From assembly GCF_051201015.1 (NCBI RefSeq), contig NZ_JBPEHI010000018.1: DNA of 64,000 bases. One strand, given 5' to 3'. The DNA comes from Petrimonas sulfuriphila (GTDB lineage Bacteria; Bacteroidota; Bacteroidia; Bacteroidales; Dysgonomonadaceae). This document shows, one piece after another, positions 43,984-52,633 of the stretch (position 1 is the first letter of the stretch; every line of letters begins with the position of its first letter). The notes under the pieces were generated by a model. The model saw only the letters and a list, made by a program, of their open reading frames with translations, did no database searches and was not told where the DNA came from. Position numbers and translations under genes: made by a program.

Positions 43984-44985
43984 ATGGCAATATTAGCATT
44001 CCAAAAACCCGATAAAGTAATCATGATCCAGGAGAATGCGTTCTCCGGAAAGTTCGAATTCCGTCCGCTGGAGCCCGGATACGGCATTACCATTGGTAAC
44101 GCGTTGCGCCGTATTTTGCTTTCTTCTCTCGAAGGATATGCAATTACATCGGTAAAGTTTGACGGTGTTGAACATGAATTTGCTTCTATTCCGGGTATAA
44201 TTGAAGATGTGACGACTATTATCCTGAATCTGAAAAAAATTAGGTTTAAAAGGATAGTAGAAGAATTTGATACGGAAAAAGTAAGTCTCAATGTATCGGG
44301 CACGAATGTGTTTAAAGCCGGAGATGTTGGCAAATTACTGACTGGTTTTGAAGTTCTGAATCCTGAACTTGAAATCTGTCATTTAGAGAAGAAAGCTGAA
44401 TTGCGGCTCGAACTGACCATCAACAAGGGACGTGGATATGTTCCAGCTGAGGAAAATCGTGCTATGTTGCCTTCTGAAGACGTGCAAACCATTGCTATCG
44501 ACTCTATTTTCACGCCTATCAGAAATGTAAAATACGAAATAGAGAATTACCGTATCGAGCAAAAGACCGACTACGAAAAATTAATTATCGAAGTTACCAC
44601 GGATGGTTCCATCCAACCGAAAGATGCGTTAAAGGAGGCTGCTAAAATCCTTATCCAGCATTTTGCGTTGTTCTCTGACGAAGCCAAGATGATGGTAGAA
44701 ACCACCGGTACAGAGAATATCGAGGAATTCGACGAAGAAGTGTTGCACATGCGTCAATTGCTGAAACGCAAATTGTCTGACCTGAATCTTTCGGTTCGTG
44801 CGCTCAACTGCCTGAAAGCGGCTGAAGTGGAAACCCTGGGTCATCTGGTGATGCACAACAAAAACGATTTGTTGAAGTTCAGAAACTTCGGAAAAAAATC
44901 GCTTACTGAGCTGGAGGAGTTACTTGATAATTTAAGCCTGTCGTTCGGTATGGATATCTCGAAATATAAATTAGATAAAGATTAA
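43984..44985 (+). CDS. rpoA: RNA polymerase alpha subunit
   Basis: 333 residues. N-terminal dimer and assembly domain to about 230 (GYGITIGNALRRILLSSLEG, GRGYVPAEENR), linker, and C-terminal domain from about 255 (LNLSVRALNCLKAAEVETLGHLV, KNLLKFRNFGKKSLTEL-like segment) that contacts activators and upstream DNA. Four bp after rpsD, 5 bp before rplQ. Confidence 0.98.
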   Translation: MAILAFQKPDKVIMIQENAFSGKFEFRPLEPGYGITIGNALRRILLSSLEGYAITSVKFDGVEHEFASIPGIIEDVTTIILNLKKIRFKRIVEEFDTEKVSLNVSGTNVFKAGDVGKLLTGFEVLNPELEICHLEKKAELRLELTINKGRGYVPAEENRAMLPSEDVQTIAIDSIFTPIRNVKYEIENYRIEQKTDYEKLIIEVTTDGSIQPKDALKEAAKILIQHFALFSDEAKMMVETTGTENIEEFDEEVLHMRQLLKRKLSDLNLSVRALNCLKAAEVETLGHLVMHNKNDLLKFRNFGKKSLTELEELLDNLSLSFGMDISKYKLDKD

Positions 44986-44990
44986 CGATA

Positions 44991-45638
44991 ATGAGACACA
45001 ATAAGAAAAATAATCATTTAGGACGTAAAGCTGCACATCGCGATGCCATGTTATCGAACATGGCAACATCGCTCATCATGCACAAACGTATTTTCACTAC
45101 TGTGCCTAAAGCCAAGGAATTAAGAAAGTTTGTAGAACCCATCATCACCAAATCAAAAGAGGACTCCACCAGTTCGCGAAGAGTAGTTTTCAGTATTTTG
45201 CAAAATAAATTTGCAGTTACCGAACTTTTTCAGTATATTTCGCAAAAAGTAGCTGATCGTCCCGGAGGGTATACCCGCATCATCAAAACAGGCTATCGCT
45301 TGGGAGATAATGCAGCAATGTGCTTCATCGAGTTGGTTGACTACAACGAAAACATGTTGGGCGACGGCGGAGCTAAGAAAGCAAAAACACGCCGTTCACG
45401 TAGAAAAGCTACGACTGCTGCCGCTCCAGCTACTGCCACCGATTCTAAAGCTAAGGAACCGAAAGTGAAAAAAGAAGAAGCAAAAGCTGAAGAAGTTAAG
45501 GCTGAAGAAACCGTTGAACTAAAAGATACAAAAGAAGTGAATGCTTCAGAAGTTCCTGTGATAGAAAAAGTTGATACACAGGACAAAACGCAAATCGCTG
45601 AGGGAGCATCTGCCGAAGGTGAAGGACTAAAAGACTGA
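44991..45638 (+). CDS. rplQ: 50S ribosomal protein L17 with long C-terminal tail
   Basis: 215 residues against about 125 for E. coli. The L17 core is complete by residue 120 (MRHNKKNNHLGRKAAHR start; GGYTRIIKTGYRLGDNAAM). From about 121 a 95-residue tail follows: first basic (KAKTRRSRRKA), then Ala/Lys/Glu-rich (KVKKEEAKAEEVKAEE), then acidic. It has no recognisable domain and is likely disordered. Two terminators follow, so this is the last gene of the ribosomal cluster. Confidence 0.96.
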   Translation: MRHNKKNNHLGRKAAHRDAMLSNMATSLIMHKRIFTTVPKAKELRKFVEPIITKSKEDSTSSRRVVFSILQNKFAVTELFQYISQKVADRPGGYTRIIKTGYRLGDNAAMCFIELVDYNENMLGDGGAKKAKTRRSRRKATTAAAPATATDSKAKEPKVKKEEAKAEEVKAEETVELKDTKEVNASEVPVIEKVDTQDKTQIAEGASAEGEGLKD

Positions 45639-45651
45639 ACCAAGATGTAAC

Positions 45652-45672
45652 CACAGCGAAGCTGTGATTTTT
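45652..45672 (+). terminator. First terminator of the ribosomal cluster
   Basis: Perfect CACAGC/GCTGTG stem around the loop GAA, then ATTTTT. It begins 13 bp after the rplQ stop. Confidence 0.7.
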
Positions 45673-45688
45673 AAAATGTTAAACATTA

Positions 45689-45728
45689 AGAAAGCGCCGC
45701 GAGTGATTCGTAGCGCTTTCTGCTTTTT
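45689..45728 (+). terminator. Second terminator of the ribosomal cluster
   Basis: Nine-bp stem AGAAAGCGC (45689-45697) with GCGCTTTCT (45713-45721), 15-nt loop, then GC and five T. Together with the hairpin just upstream it makes a tandem stop for a heavily transcribed unit. Confidence 0.8.
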
Positions 45729-45844
45729 ACATATTTGTCAAGCTGTCCGACCCTTTGAAAACATTCTGCCGTTTCAGACGTTTTATGATTAAAATGAATG
45801 CGCATGATCTATTAAAACTTGATTTATCAACTAATTTTTGAACA

Positions 45845-47083
45845 ATGAAAAAGGTCGTAGTTATTGGTTGTGGTTTTGGGGGATTACAGTTTGTACGGCA
45901 TTTGAAAAAAAATAGGTTCGACATTCTTGTCATCGATAAAATTAACCATCACCAATTCCCTCCTTTGTTTTATCAGGTGGCCGCTTCGCAAATAGAACCG
46001 TCAACCGTTTCATTCCCCATTCGTAAAATATTTCAGAACAGAAAAGATGTCCGGATCCGCCTTGCAAAAGTACATTCCCTCAATGCCGAAGAAAAAACGA
46101 TCGATACTTCTATCGGCACATTCTCATATGATTATCTGGTCATCGCTACCGGATCGCGGACCAACTTCTACGGAAATCGGCAGGTAGAAGAACATTCACT
46201 GGGATTAAAATCTACTTACCAGGCCATTAATGTACGAAACTTTATCCTGATGAATTTTGAAAAACTCCTTTACGAAACTGATAAGGAAGGCTTGTACAAC
46301 ATCGTTATTGTGGGTGCAGGCGCCACAGGTGTTGAGATGGCCGGCGCATTTGTCGAGATGAAGCGCGAAGTACTTCCGAAAGACTATCCCCATATCGATT
46401 CGTCTAAGGTCAGTGTGTATCTCCTGGAAGGAGGGTCGAACACGCTGTCCGCCATGAGCCGTTTTGCACAAGACTATTCAGAAAAGTACCTGCGTGACAT
46501 GGGGGTGATTGTAATGACCAATGTGATTGTAACCAATTACGACGGAAACGAAATCACGCTCAATAATGGTGAAACCATTCGTTCCAAAAATGTTATCTGG
46601 TCGGCGGGAATCATAGGTAACACGCTGGATGGGATTCCCTCGCAATCCTTAGCGAGAGGAGGAAGGATAAAAGTGGACCGGATCAACCGGGTGGAAGGAC
46701 TCAGCGATGTTTTTGCTGTCGGAGACGTGGCCTACATGGAAACCTCCAACTACCCCAAGGGGCATCCTCAGGTGGCAAATGTTGCCATAGGGCACGGCAA
46801 AAACCTGGCAAAAAACCTTCAGTACATCCATTTAAGGAAGACTAATCTCCGTCCTTATGAATACCGTAACCTTGGAACTATGGCAACTGTTAGCAGAAAC
46901 AAGGCAGTAGTAGACCTGCCCTTTGCTAAATTTAAAGGACGGTTCGCGTGGCTTGTCTGGATGTTCCTTCACCTGATGCTTATACTTAGTGTGCGCAACA
47001 AACTCATTGTTTTTATCAATTGGGCGTGGAATTATGTTACTCGAAATAACTCGCTTCGGCTTATCCTGAAGGATCAGGATTGA
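45845..47083 (+). CDS. Type II NADH dehydrogenase (NDH-2)
   Basis: 412 residues, a single-chain FAD enzyme that passes electrons from NADH to quinone without pumping protons. FAD-binding GCGFGGLQFVRHL is at 8-20, the second motif IVGAGATGVEMAGAF near 157-171 binds NADH, and AVGDVAYME near the end closes the FAD site. The C-terminal part is hydrophobic (AWLVWMFLHLMLILSV) and amphipathic, as needed for membrane attachment. It stands alone between the ribosomal terminators and the next gene, so it is its own unit. A general NAD(P)H-quinone role is well supported; the quinone is unknown. Confidence 0.92.
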   Translation: MKKVVVIGCGFGGLQFVRHLKKNRFDILVIDKINHHQFPPLFYQVAASQIEPSTVSFPIRKIFQNRKDVRIRLAKVHSLNAEEKTIDTSIGTFSYDYLVIATGSRTNFYGNRQVEEHSLGLKSTYQAINVRNFILMNFEKLLYETDKEGLYNIVIVGAGATGVEMAGAFVEMKREVLPKDYPHIDSSKVSVYLLEGGSNTLSAMSRFAQDYSEKYLRDMGVIVMTNVIVTNYDGNEITLNNGETIRSKNVIWSAGIIGNTLDGIPSQSLARGGRIKVDRINRVEGLSDVFAVGDVAYMETSNYPKGHPQVANVAIGHGKNLAKNLQYIHLRKTNLRPYEYRNLGTMATVSRNKAVVDLPFAKFKGRFAWLVWMFLHLMLILSVRNKLIVFINWAWNYVTRNNSLRLILKDQD

Positions 47084-47188
47084 TTTGACCGTTTGAAAAC
47101 GCTTGGTATGATTCAACCGGAAAACCGTTTTTTTGCCGGAAATAGGTCCTAAATTACAAAGTAGGTCGCACAGAGGGAGAGAGATGTA

Positions 47189-47196
47189 TACTTTTG
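47189..47196 (+). promoter_or_regulatory. Candidate -7 box (TACTTTTG) before the DUF6448-like gene
   Basis: Matches TAnnTTTG, 44 bp upstream of the ATG at 47241. No good -33 TTG at the right distance. Confidence 0.4.
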
Positions 47197-47240
47197 TTTT
47201 CAGAAAATTTTATTATTAACTTTTTTAAAATGAATTTAAA

Positions 47241-47882
47241 ATGAAAACAAAAGAATTAAATGTTGAAGTAGTAGATGTGAAAAATGTACCTGCTCGTAGA
47301 AACTCTTTCAAAAGTGTGTTGCCTGGGTTGTTTATTTCCGTACTGCTGTTTTTTGCATCAACACCTCTCTTTGCTCATTGTGACTCGTACGACGGCCCTG
47401 TGATTAAGGATGCGGTTAAAGCGCTTGAAACAAACAACGTGAATTTGGTCTTCAAATGGATTACCCGGGAACAGGAAGCTGAAATATCCGGTTTGTTCAA
47501 TAAGGTCTACGGTTTGAAATCGGGTAACCGGGAAATTTACGCCATCCTTGAAAAGCATTTTTTCGAAACGCTTGTGAGGTTGCATCGGGAAACGGAAGGC
47601 GCACCCTATACCGGGTTAAAACCGGCAGGAACTACCAAACAAATAATTGTGTTGAGTGATAAAGCCATCGAGAACAACGATATTCACAAATTACTTGTCC
47701 AATTGAACAACCATATCGGAAGTGTGATCAGGGAGAAATACCACAAGGTGGAAACACTCAACAAGGGGAAAAACAATTCCGCCGAAGAAGGACGTGCTTA
47801 CGTGGAGGCTTACGTTGATTACACGCATTCGGTTGAAGCGCTTCACGACATTTTGGAAAACGGTAGCGGCCATAATCATTGA
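47241..47882 (+). CDS. DUF6448-like exported protein, His-rich
   Basis: 213 residues. A leader with a long n-region ends at about residue 50 (SVLPGLFISVLLFFASTPLFA), then the mature protein starts HCDSYDGPVIKDAVKALE. This start, the following NNVNLVFKWITREQE and the helical body are typical of a small family of unknown function (DUF6448). The C-terminus ends in GSGHNH. Several His, Asp and Glu residues (HCD, EKHF, VDYTHS) could bind a metal; this is inference. It is followed after 93 bp by the DUF5916 gene and may share its transcript. Confidence 0.65.
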   Translation: MKTKELNVEVVDVKNVPARRNSFKSVLPGLFISVLLFFASTPLFAHCDSYDGPVIKDAVKALETNNVNLVFKWITREQEAEISGLFNKVYGLKSGNREIYAILEKHFFETLVRLHRETEGAPYTGLKPAGTTKQIIVLSDKAIENNDIHKLLVQLNNHIGSVIREKYHKVETLNKGKNNSAEEGRAYVEAYVDYTHSVEALHDILENGSGHNH

Positions 47883-47975
47883 GACGGAGGAGAGAAAGGT
47901 TGAAGGGGTAAAAACGTCACAAAATTTGTAACGGAAAAGGCCTTTGTTACGTCTTATGGATATACCCAACAAAAT

Positions 47976-50510
47976 ATGATGAAAATTTACTACACACTGT
48001 TGTTTTTCTTGTTTTCGTTATTGGCTTTTTCCCAAACAAGAACCTACACTACTTCACGCACGCAGCAAGTACCGGATATAGACGGTCAACTGACAGACGA
48101 CTGCTGGCTGAATGCCGTCTGGGGAAGTGATTTTGTGCAGTTTGAACCCCATTCCGGTGCCCAACCTTCTCAACAAACTCAATTTGCTATTGTCTACGAT
48201 GACGATAATTTATACATAGCTATAAAAGCACTCGACGCCGAACCCGGTAAGATTGTCCGCCGCGTTTCTAGACGTGACGATGCTGATGGTGATGCGGTTG
48301 CCATTGCCATAGACAGTTACGAAGATAAGATGACGGCTTTTGCGTTTCTGGTTACCGCCGCAGGAAGTAAAATCGACTGGAGGCTAACGGAGGAGAACGA
48401 CGAGGACTACAGTTGGGACCCGATTTGGGAAGTGAGAACTTCCCTGCAACCCGACGGATGGTATGCCGAAATACGTATACCCTATTCTCAGCTTCGTTTC
48501 GGAAAGAACAATCAATACCGTTGGGGCCTGGAGGTGATGCGGCACGTTTATCGCCACCAGGAGCGTTCGTTCTGGCAGCCTATCGACAAAGCTTCGGCCA
48601 AATTTATAGGTAATTTCGGCGTTCTGGATGGTATTCGTAACATTAATCCCAAAAAAGACATCGAGATTGTTCCTTTTGCCCTTTCTCAGCTTACCCTTTC
48701 GGAAAAGGAAAAAGGAAATCCGTTTGCTACGGGAACCCGTACAAAAGCGTCAGTGGGAGTGGACGGTAAGGTCAGTATTACCCACGACATTACACTGAAT
48801 TTCACGGTAAATCCCGATTTCGGGCAAGTGGAAGCCGACCCGTCGGTGGTGAACCTAACCAATTTCGAAACGTATTTTGATGAAAAACGGCCTTTCTTTG
48901 TGGAAGGGAGTAATATTTACCATTACCCGTTCGATTTGACCAACAACGAACGGAATAAGCTTTTTTATTCTCGTCGGTTGGGAAGAGAGCCACACCTTAG
49001 TTACACTAAAAAAGAGGGCGAATATGTGCGTGAACCCGGGCGAACAAACATCCTTGGCGCGGTAAAAGTTTCTGGAAAAACACGTGAAGGAACTTCCATC
49101 GGAATACTGAATGCGGTGACGCAGAAAATGTACAGTGAAATAGATCATAGTGGAGAACGGTCGAAATATGCCGTGGAGCCGATGTCAAATTATTTCGTGG
49201 GCCGGCTGGAACAGGATCTTGATAGCGGAAACCTTATTGTAGGTGGGATATTTACAGCCACTAACCGTAAGATAGATGAAGATCAATTCAGAACGCTGCC
49301 TGGTTCAGCGTACACCACAGGACTGAATTTAACCAGATATTGGAAAGAGAAATCCTATTTTATAACGGCCAGGGTATTCTTCAGCCACTTGCGTGGAACT
49401 CAGGAAGCGATGATTCAATTACAGAAATCGTCGGCAAGGTATTACCAACGGCCCGATGCAAAGCATTTGGAACTTGATGGAGAACGTACATCGCTGAGCG
49501 GTTTTGGCGGATCAGTCAGTGGAGGTAAAGCTTCGGGGCACTTTAATCTTTTGGGATTCAGTAGTTGGAGCTCCCCCGGACTGGAATTTAACGATGTCGG
49601 TTTTAAACCCAATGCCGATATGTTTCTGAACGGAGTATGGGCAGCATGGAACGAATGGCGCCCGAAAGGCATCGTGAACGAATATCAGTTTAATGGTTCC
49701 TGGTATAACGTGAGGGATTTTTCCGGAATTTCGCTGGAGTGGGGGAACGAAGCATTCGGGTACATTCAGTTTACCAATTATTACGACATTGCCGGAGGGT
49801 TGAATATTAATTATCCGGGATTATCCAATTCAATGCTGAGGGGCGGACCTGCACTTAAAACGCCCGGAGTAATTAATTCGTGGTTTTCCGTTGAATCGGA
49901 CAGCCGAAAGAAGCTAAGCCTAGAATACGAAATGAACTTTTCTCATGGCTTCGAGCATTCAAGGCGTTCCATTTCTTATGGATTAGACATTACCTACAAA
50001 CCCAATAACCGGCTTTCGCTTTCACTTTATCCACAGTACGTCAAAGCTACCGGGCATCAACAGTATGTGCGTACGGTGACGGGAGACAGTCCTGCATATA
50101 TCCTGTCGTCCATCGACCAAAATATCGCATCTATGTCGGTTCGGGTAAATTACGGCATTACTCCTGATATGTCACTGCAGTGGTATGCGCTTCCCTATCT
50201 GTTTTCGGGAGATTATTACGGTTTTAAAACTGTAACTCATCCGCGGGCAGATAAATTTAGCGATCGATTCACAGCTATGGATACCTATCCCTATGATAAT
50301 CCCGATTTTTATTTTCTTCAATTCCGCTCTAACCTGGTTTACCGGTGGGAGTACAAACCCGGGTCTGTACTCTACCTGGTATGGTCGCAAGGAAGAACGG
50401 TGCAGGGGAATGAGGGTGTGTTCCGTTTTAGGGATTACCTGGGCGATTTATTTGAGGCTGCTCCTCAAAACGATTTTCTGGTGAAAGTTTCGTACGCGTG
50501 GATTTTTTAA
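47976..50510 (+). CDS. CBM9-like / DUF5916 outer-membrane protein
   Basis: 844 residues with a signal peptide (about 1-19, ending LLAFSQ). Residues about 25-210 form a CBM9-like beta-sandwich (DGQLTDDCWLNAVWGSDFVQFEPHSG, DDDNLYIAIKALD). The rest matches DUF5916: VNPDFGQVEADPSVVNLTNFETYFDEKRPFF, then FYSRRLGREP, then repeated amphipathic beta-strands ending in a C-terminal aromatic residue (VSYAWIF), the pattern of an outer-membrane barrel. Function of the family is not known; binding or moving of sugar or metal ligands at the surface is only a guess. No SusC/SusD partner lies near. Confidence 0.82.
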   Translation: MMKIYYTLLFFLFSLLAFSQTRTYTTSRTQQVPDIDGQLTDDCWLNAVWGSDFVQFEPHSGAQPSQQTQFAIVYDDDNLYIAIKALDAEPGKIVRRVSRRDDADGDAVAIAIDSYEDKMTAFAFLVTAAGSKIDWRLTEENDEDYSWDPIWEVRTSLQPDGWYAEIRIPYSQLRFGKNNQYRWGLEVMRHVYRHQERSFWQPIDKASAKFIGNFGVLDGIRNINPKKDIEIVPFALSQLTLSEKEKGNPFATGTRTKASVGVDGKVSITHDITLNFTVNPDFGQVEADPSVVNLTNFETYFDEKRPFFVEGSNIYHYPFDLTNNERNKLFYSRRLGREPHLSYTKKEGEYVREPGRTNILGAVKVSGKTREGTSIGILNAVTQKMYSEIDHSGERSKYAVEPMSNYFVGRLEQDLDSGNLIVGGIFTATNRKIDEDQFRTLPGSAYTTGLNLTRYWKEKSYFITARVFFSHLRGTQEAMIQLQKSSARYYQRPDAKHLELDGERTSLSGFGGSVSGGKASGHFNLLGFSSWSSPGLEFNDVGFKPNADMFLNGVWAAWNEWRPKGIVNEYQFNGSWYNVRDFSGISLEWGNEAFGYIQFTNYYDIAGGLNINYPGLSNSMLRGGPALKTPGVINSWFSVESDSRKKLSLEYEMNFSHGFEHSRRSISYGLDITYKPNNRLSLSLYPQYVKATGHQQYVRTVTGDSPAYILSSIDQNIASMSVRVNYGITPDMSLQWYALPYLFSGDYYGFKTVTHPRADKFSDRFTAMDTYPYDNPDFYFLQFRSNLVYRWEYKPGSVLYLVWSQGRTVQGNEGVFRFRDYLGDLFEAAPQNDFLVKVSYAWIF

Positions 50511-50554
50511 CCCGGTAAATGCTGTCTGTACAATTAATGTTTGCGGATTTTTAG

Positions 50555-50562
50555 TAAGTTTG
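50555..50562 (+). promoter_or_regulatory. Candidate -7 box (TAAGTTTG) before the SGNH-like gene
   Basis: Full match to TAnnTTTG, 25 bp upstream of the ATG at 50588, a position suited to a short leader. No -33 TTG at 19-22 bp. Confidence 0.5.
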
Positions 50563-50587
50563 CACTTCCAACAAAATCAAACTTACA

Positions 50588-51364
50588 ATGAAACGAATCC
50601 CTGTTTTTACAGTTTTACTTGCTTTGTGTATTCTTACTCTATCTGCTCAAGATAACGCAAGCAAAAAGAGTTATACTTTTTTATTGACTGGAGCTTCCTT
50701 TGCGTCGCCCAACAACGGTTGGTTCGAAATCGGTTGTGAACTGTCGGATGCCAACCCGCTTAACAGAGCCATTGGCGGTGAAGCTATTGCCGATGCTGCC
50801 AACCGGATTATTGACGGAACATTATACACCATCGAAGAACTGGAACATATTGATGCTCTTGTGATTATGCAGGTCCACGACAGGGATGTCTTCGACGAAT
50901 CGCAGCTAAAGCCTAACTACACCGAGTACCCGGTGCCTTTCGACCGGAGCAATTACGCCGCTGCGTTCGACTACGTCATCAAACGGTACCTTGCCGATTG
51001 TTACAACCTGAAGTTTGACAGGAAATCGAAATATTTCAACAGCCGGAGTGGAAAACCTGCTGTCGTTGTGCTTTGCACCGATTGGCACGACGGAAGGGTA
51101 ACCTACAACACTTCCGTGAGAAAACTGGCCGAAAAATGGGGATTTCCGGTAGTGGAGTTCGATAAATTCATCGGGTTCTCCAGGAATGCTCTTCATCCGG
51201 TTACGGGAGAACAAATAAGCCGTTTGTTTACGGGTGATAAACAAGAAATTGACGGTGAAATTTTTGGATGGCATCCCGAAAACGGGAAAGAGCAATACAT
51301 TCAACAACGGATGGGAGCCGTTTTTGCCGACACCATGCGAAAGATTTTCCCTGTGAAACCATAA
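50588..51364 (+). CDS. Secreted SGNH-hydrolase-like protein (DUF5040-like)
   Basis: 258 residues with a signal peptide (MKRIPVFTVLLALCILTLSA, cut before QD). The mature start FLLTGASFASPNNGWFEIGC has a Ser (Ser37) where SGNH/GDSL hydrolases carry the nucleophile, then NRAIGGEAIADA with the oxyanion Gly/Asn pattern, DALVIMQVHDRD, and ALHPVTGEQ late, where the catalytic His would be. It resembles Bacteroides proteins called DUF5040. An esterase acting on acylated glycans is possible but not shown. It meets the PNGase F-like gene tail to tail with only 1 bp between the stop codons. Confidence 0.6.
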   Translation: MKRIPVFTVLLALCILTLSAQDNASKKSYTFLLTGASFASPNNGWFEIGCELSDANPLNRAIGGEAIADAANRIIDGTLYTIEELEHIDALVIMQVHDRDVFDESQLKPNYTEYPVPFDRSNYAAAFDYVIKRYLADCYNLKFDRKSKYFNSRSGKPAVVVLCTDWHDGRVTYNTSVRKLAEKWGFPVVEFDKFIGFSRNALHPVTGEQISRLFTGDKQEIDGEIFGWHPENGKEQYIQQRMGAVFADTMRKIFPVKP

Positions 51365-51365
51365 C

Positions 51366-52598
51366 CTATTCTTCCCACACCAAATATGCCGAAACAAGCC
51401 AGTGGTTCAACTTGTTTTCCTCAATGGGCCTTGCTTCGGGGATGCTTATGGTCAGACTGTGACTACCTGCGGACAGATTGGGCAGTTCGACCTCTATGGG
51501 GGAAACATCACTACCTGGACACCAGTTGCTTCGTGATAAATCGGATGAAGCGAGCGGCTCTTCGATTTCTTTTTCGGCACGTTTACCTTCGTTGCTAATA
51601 TAAGCCATTGTCCTTTTTTGCAGCCATACACCGGATGTGGGATTGAAACGTCGAAACGAAGCACAATCCGTTCGCCAGGGCAGAAAATTCAACACCTCCG
51701 AGCCATCAATCTTCAGTATATTTCGCTGAGGACGGAACTCATCTCCGCCGGAATGACCGCCGTGTCCGGTAGCAATATATTTTAGGCGGATATTTTTTGC
51801 TTTTTCTGGAATGATAAACGGGACCTCCACATCCCTTCGTGAGAAAATATCGGGATGCCGCTGTCCGACGTAATAATTGGTATTTATCAACGGCTCAACA
51901 TGCAGATGCGGTTTTTTGTCACCGCGCAAATTACTTTCGGTAAAGGAGAGTTGAACGTCAATGCGGTAACCTTCTTTTGTCCAGGTGTCAATATAAACGC
52001 CTATATAGGCTTCGTCTTCGAGCAGGGGCAGCAAATCCGATATTTCCTGTTTCCATATAACGTTTTCCGCCCATCCATCCACATAAACCGGGCGTCGTTT
52101 GACAGATACCGGATCGTCATTCCGGCTGAAGTGTCCCACTCCGAAAGGTGTCATGAATCGCATCAATTCTACTGTCGGCAAATAATCCTTCCCTTGTACA
52201 ATCCCGATCAAAGATTCATGTTTCACCGTGTCTTGCTGCGGATAGGCGGCCGAATTGCGGGCGATATCGATCATTGTGATTTTTGAAGATTTTGGAATCA
52301 CAAAGCAAGACCCCGATTTGTCCCAGGGATCACCATTTGAAACGAGCGTAACGGCAATTTCGACTTCGGTATAATTTTTGAATTGGGGAACGCGAACTTT
52401 TTTCAGTACAATACGTCCGTTTCCCAAATAGATCAGTCCCTCTTTTTCTACCAGGCCGTCGGGATAGTCCGTCGGATTAAAAAGAATGGGTGTCTGTTGA
52501 AAAACAGGCAGATGAACAGTTTTTTTTGTCCTGTTCAACGCATAAAAAGCCAGCGGAAAAAGTAACAGGAGCACAACAGTGATCAATAGTTTTCTCAT
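51366..52598 (-). CDS. PNGase F-like protein (peptide:N-glycosidase F family)
   Basis: 410 residues with an N-terminal signal anchor (LLITVVLLLLFPLAFYAL). Two-domain jelly-roll pattern as in PNGase F, which removes N-glycans from Asn by hydrolysing the glycosylamine bond. Asp93 (GDPWDKSG) matches the essential Asp60 and Glu287 (GGDEFRP) matches Glu206. Glu118 of the YTETW motif aligns with Asp204 (YIDTW), a conservative change. Trp359-Cys360-Pro-Gly (NWCPG) is the family's late motif. The gene is 35 bp downstream of the PIG-L gene on the same strand. Activity towards N-glycans is not certain because of the changed acid and the membrane anchor. Confidence 0.8.
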   Translation of the reverse strand: MRKLLITVVLLLLFPLAFYALNRTKKTVHLPVFQQTPILFNPTDYPDGLVEKEGLIYLGNGRIVLKKVRVPQFKNYTEVEIAVTLVSNGDPWDKSGSCFVIPKSSKITMIDIARNSAAYPQQDTVKHESLIGIVQGKDYLPTVELMRFMTPFGVGHFSRNDDPVSVKRRPVYVDGWAENVIWKQEISDLLPLLEDEAYIGVYIDTWTKEGYRIDVQLSFTESNLRGDKKPHLHVEPLINTNYYVGQRHPDIFSRRDVEVPFIIPEKAKNIRLKYIATGHGGHSGGDEFRPQRNILKIDGSEVLNFLPWRTDCASFRRFNPTSGVWLQKRTMAYISNEGKRAEKEIEEPLASSDLSRSNWCPGSDVSPIEVELPNLSAGSHSLTISIPEARPIEENKLNHWLVSAYLVWEE

Positions 52599-52633
52599 AA
52601 ATAGATGGTTTCGTGTTGTCTGTTTTTGAAGTT

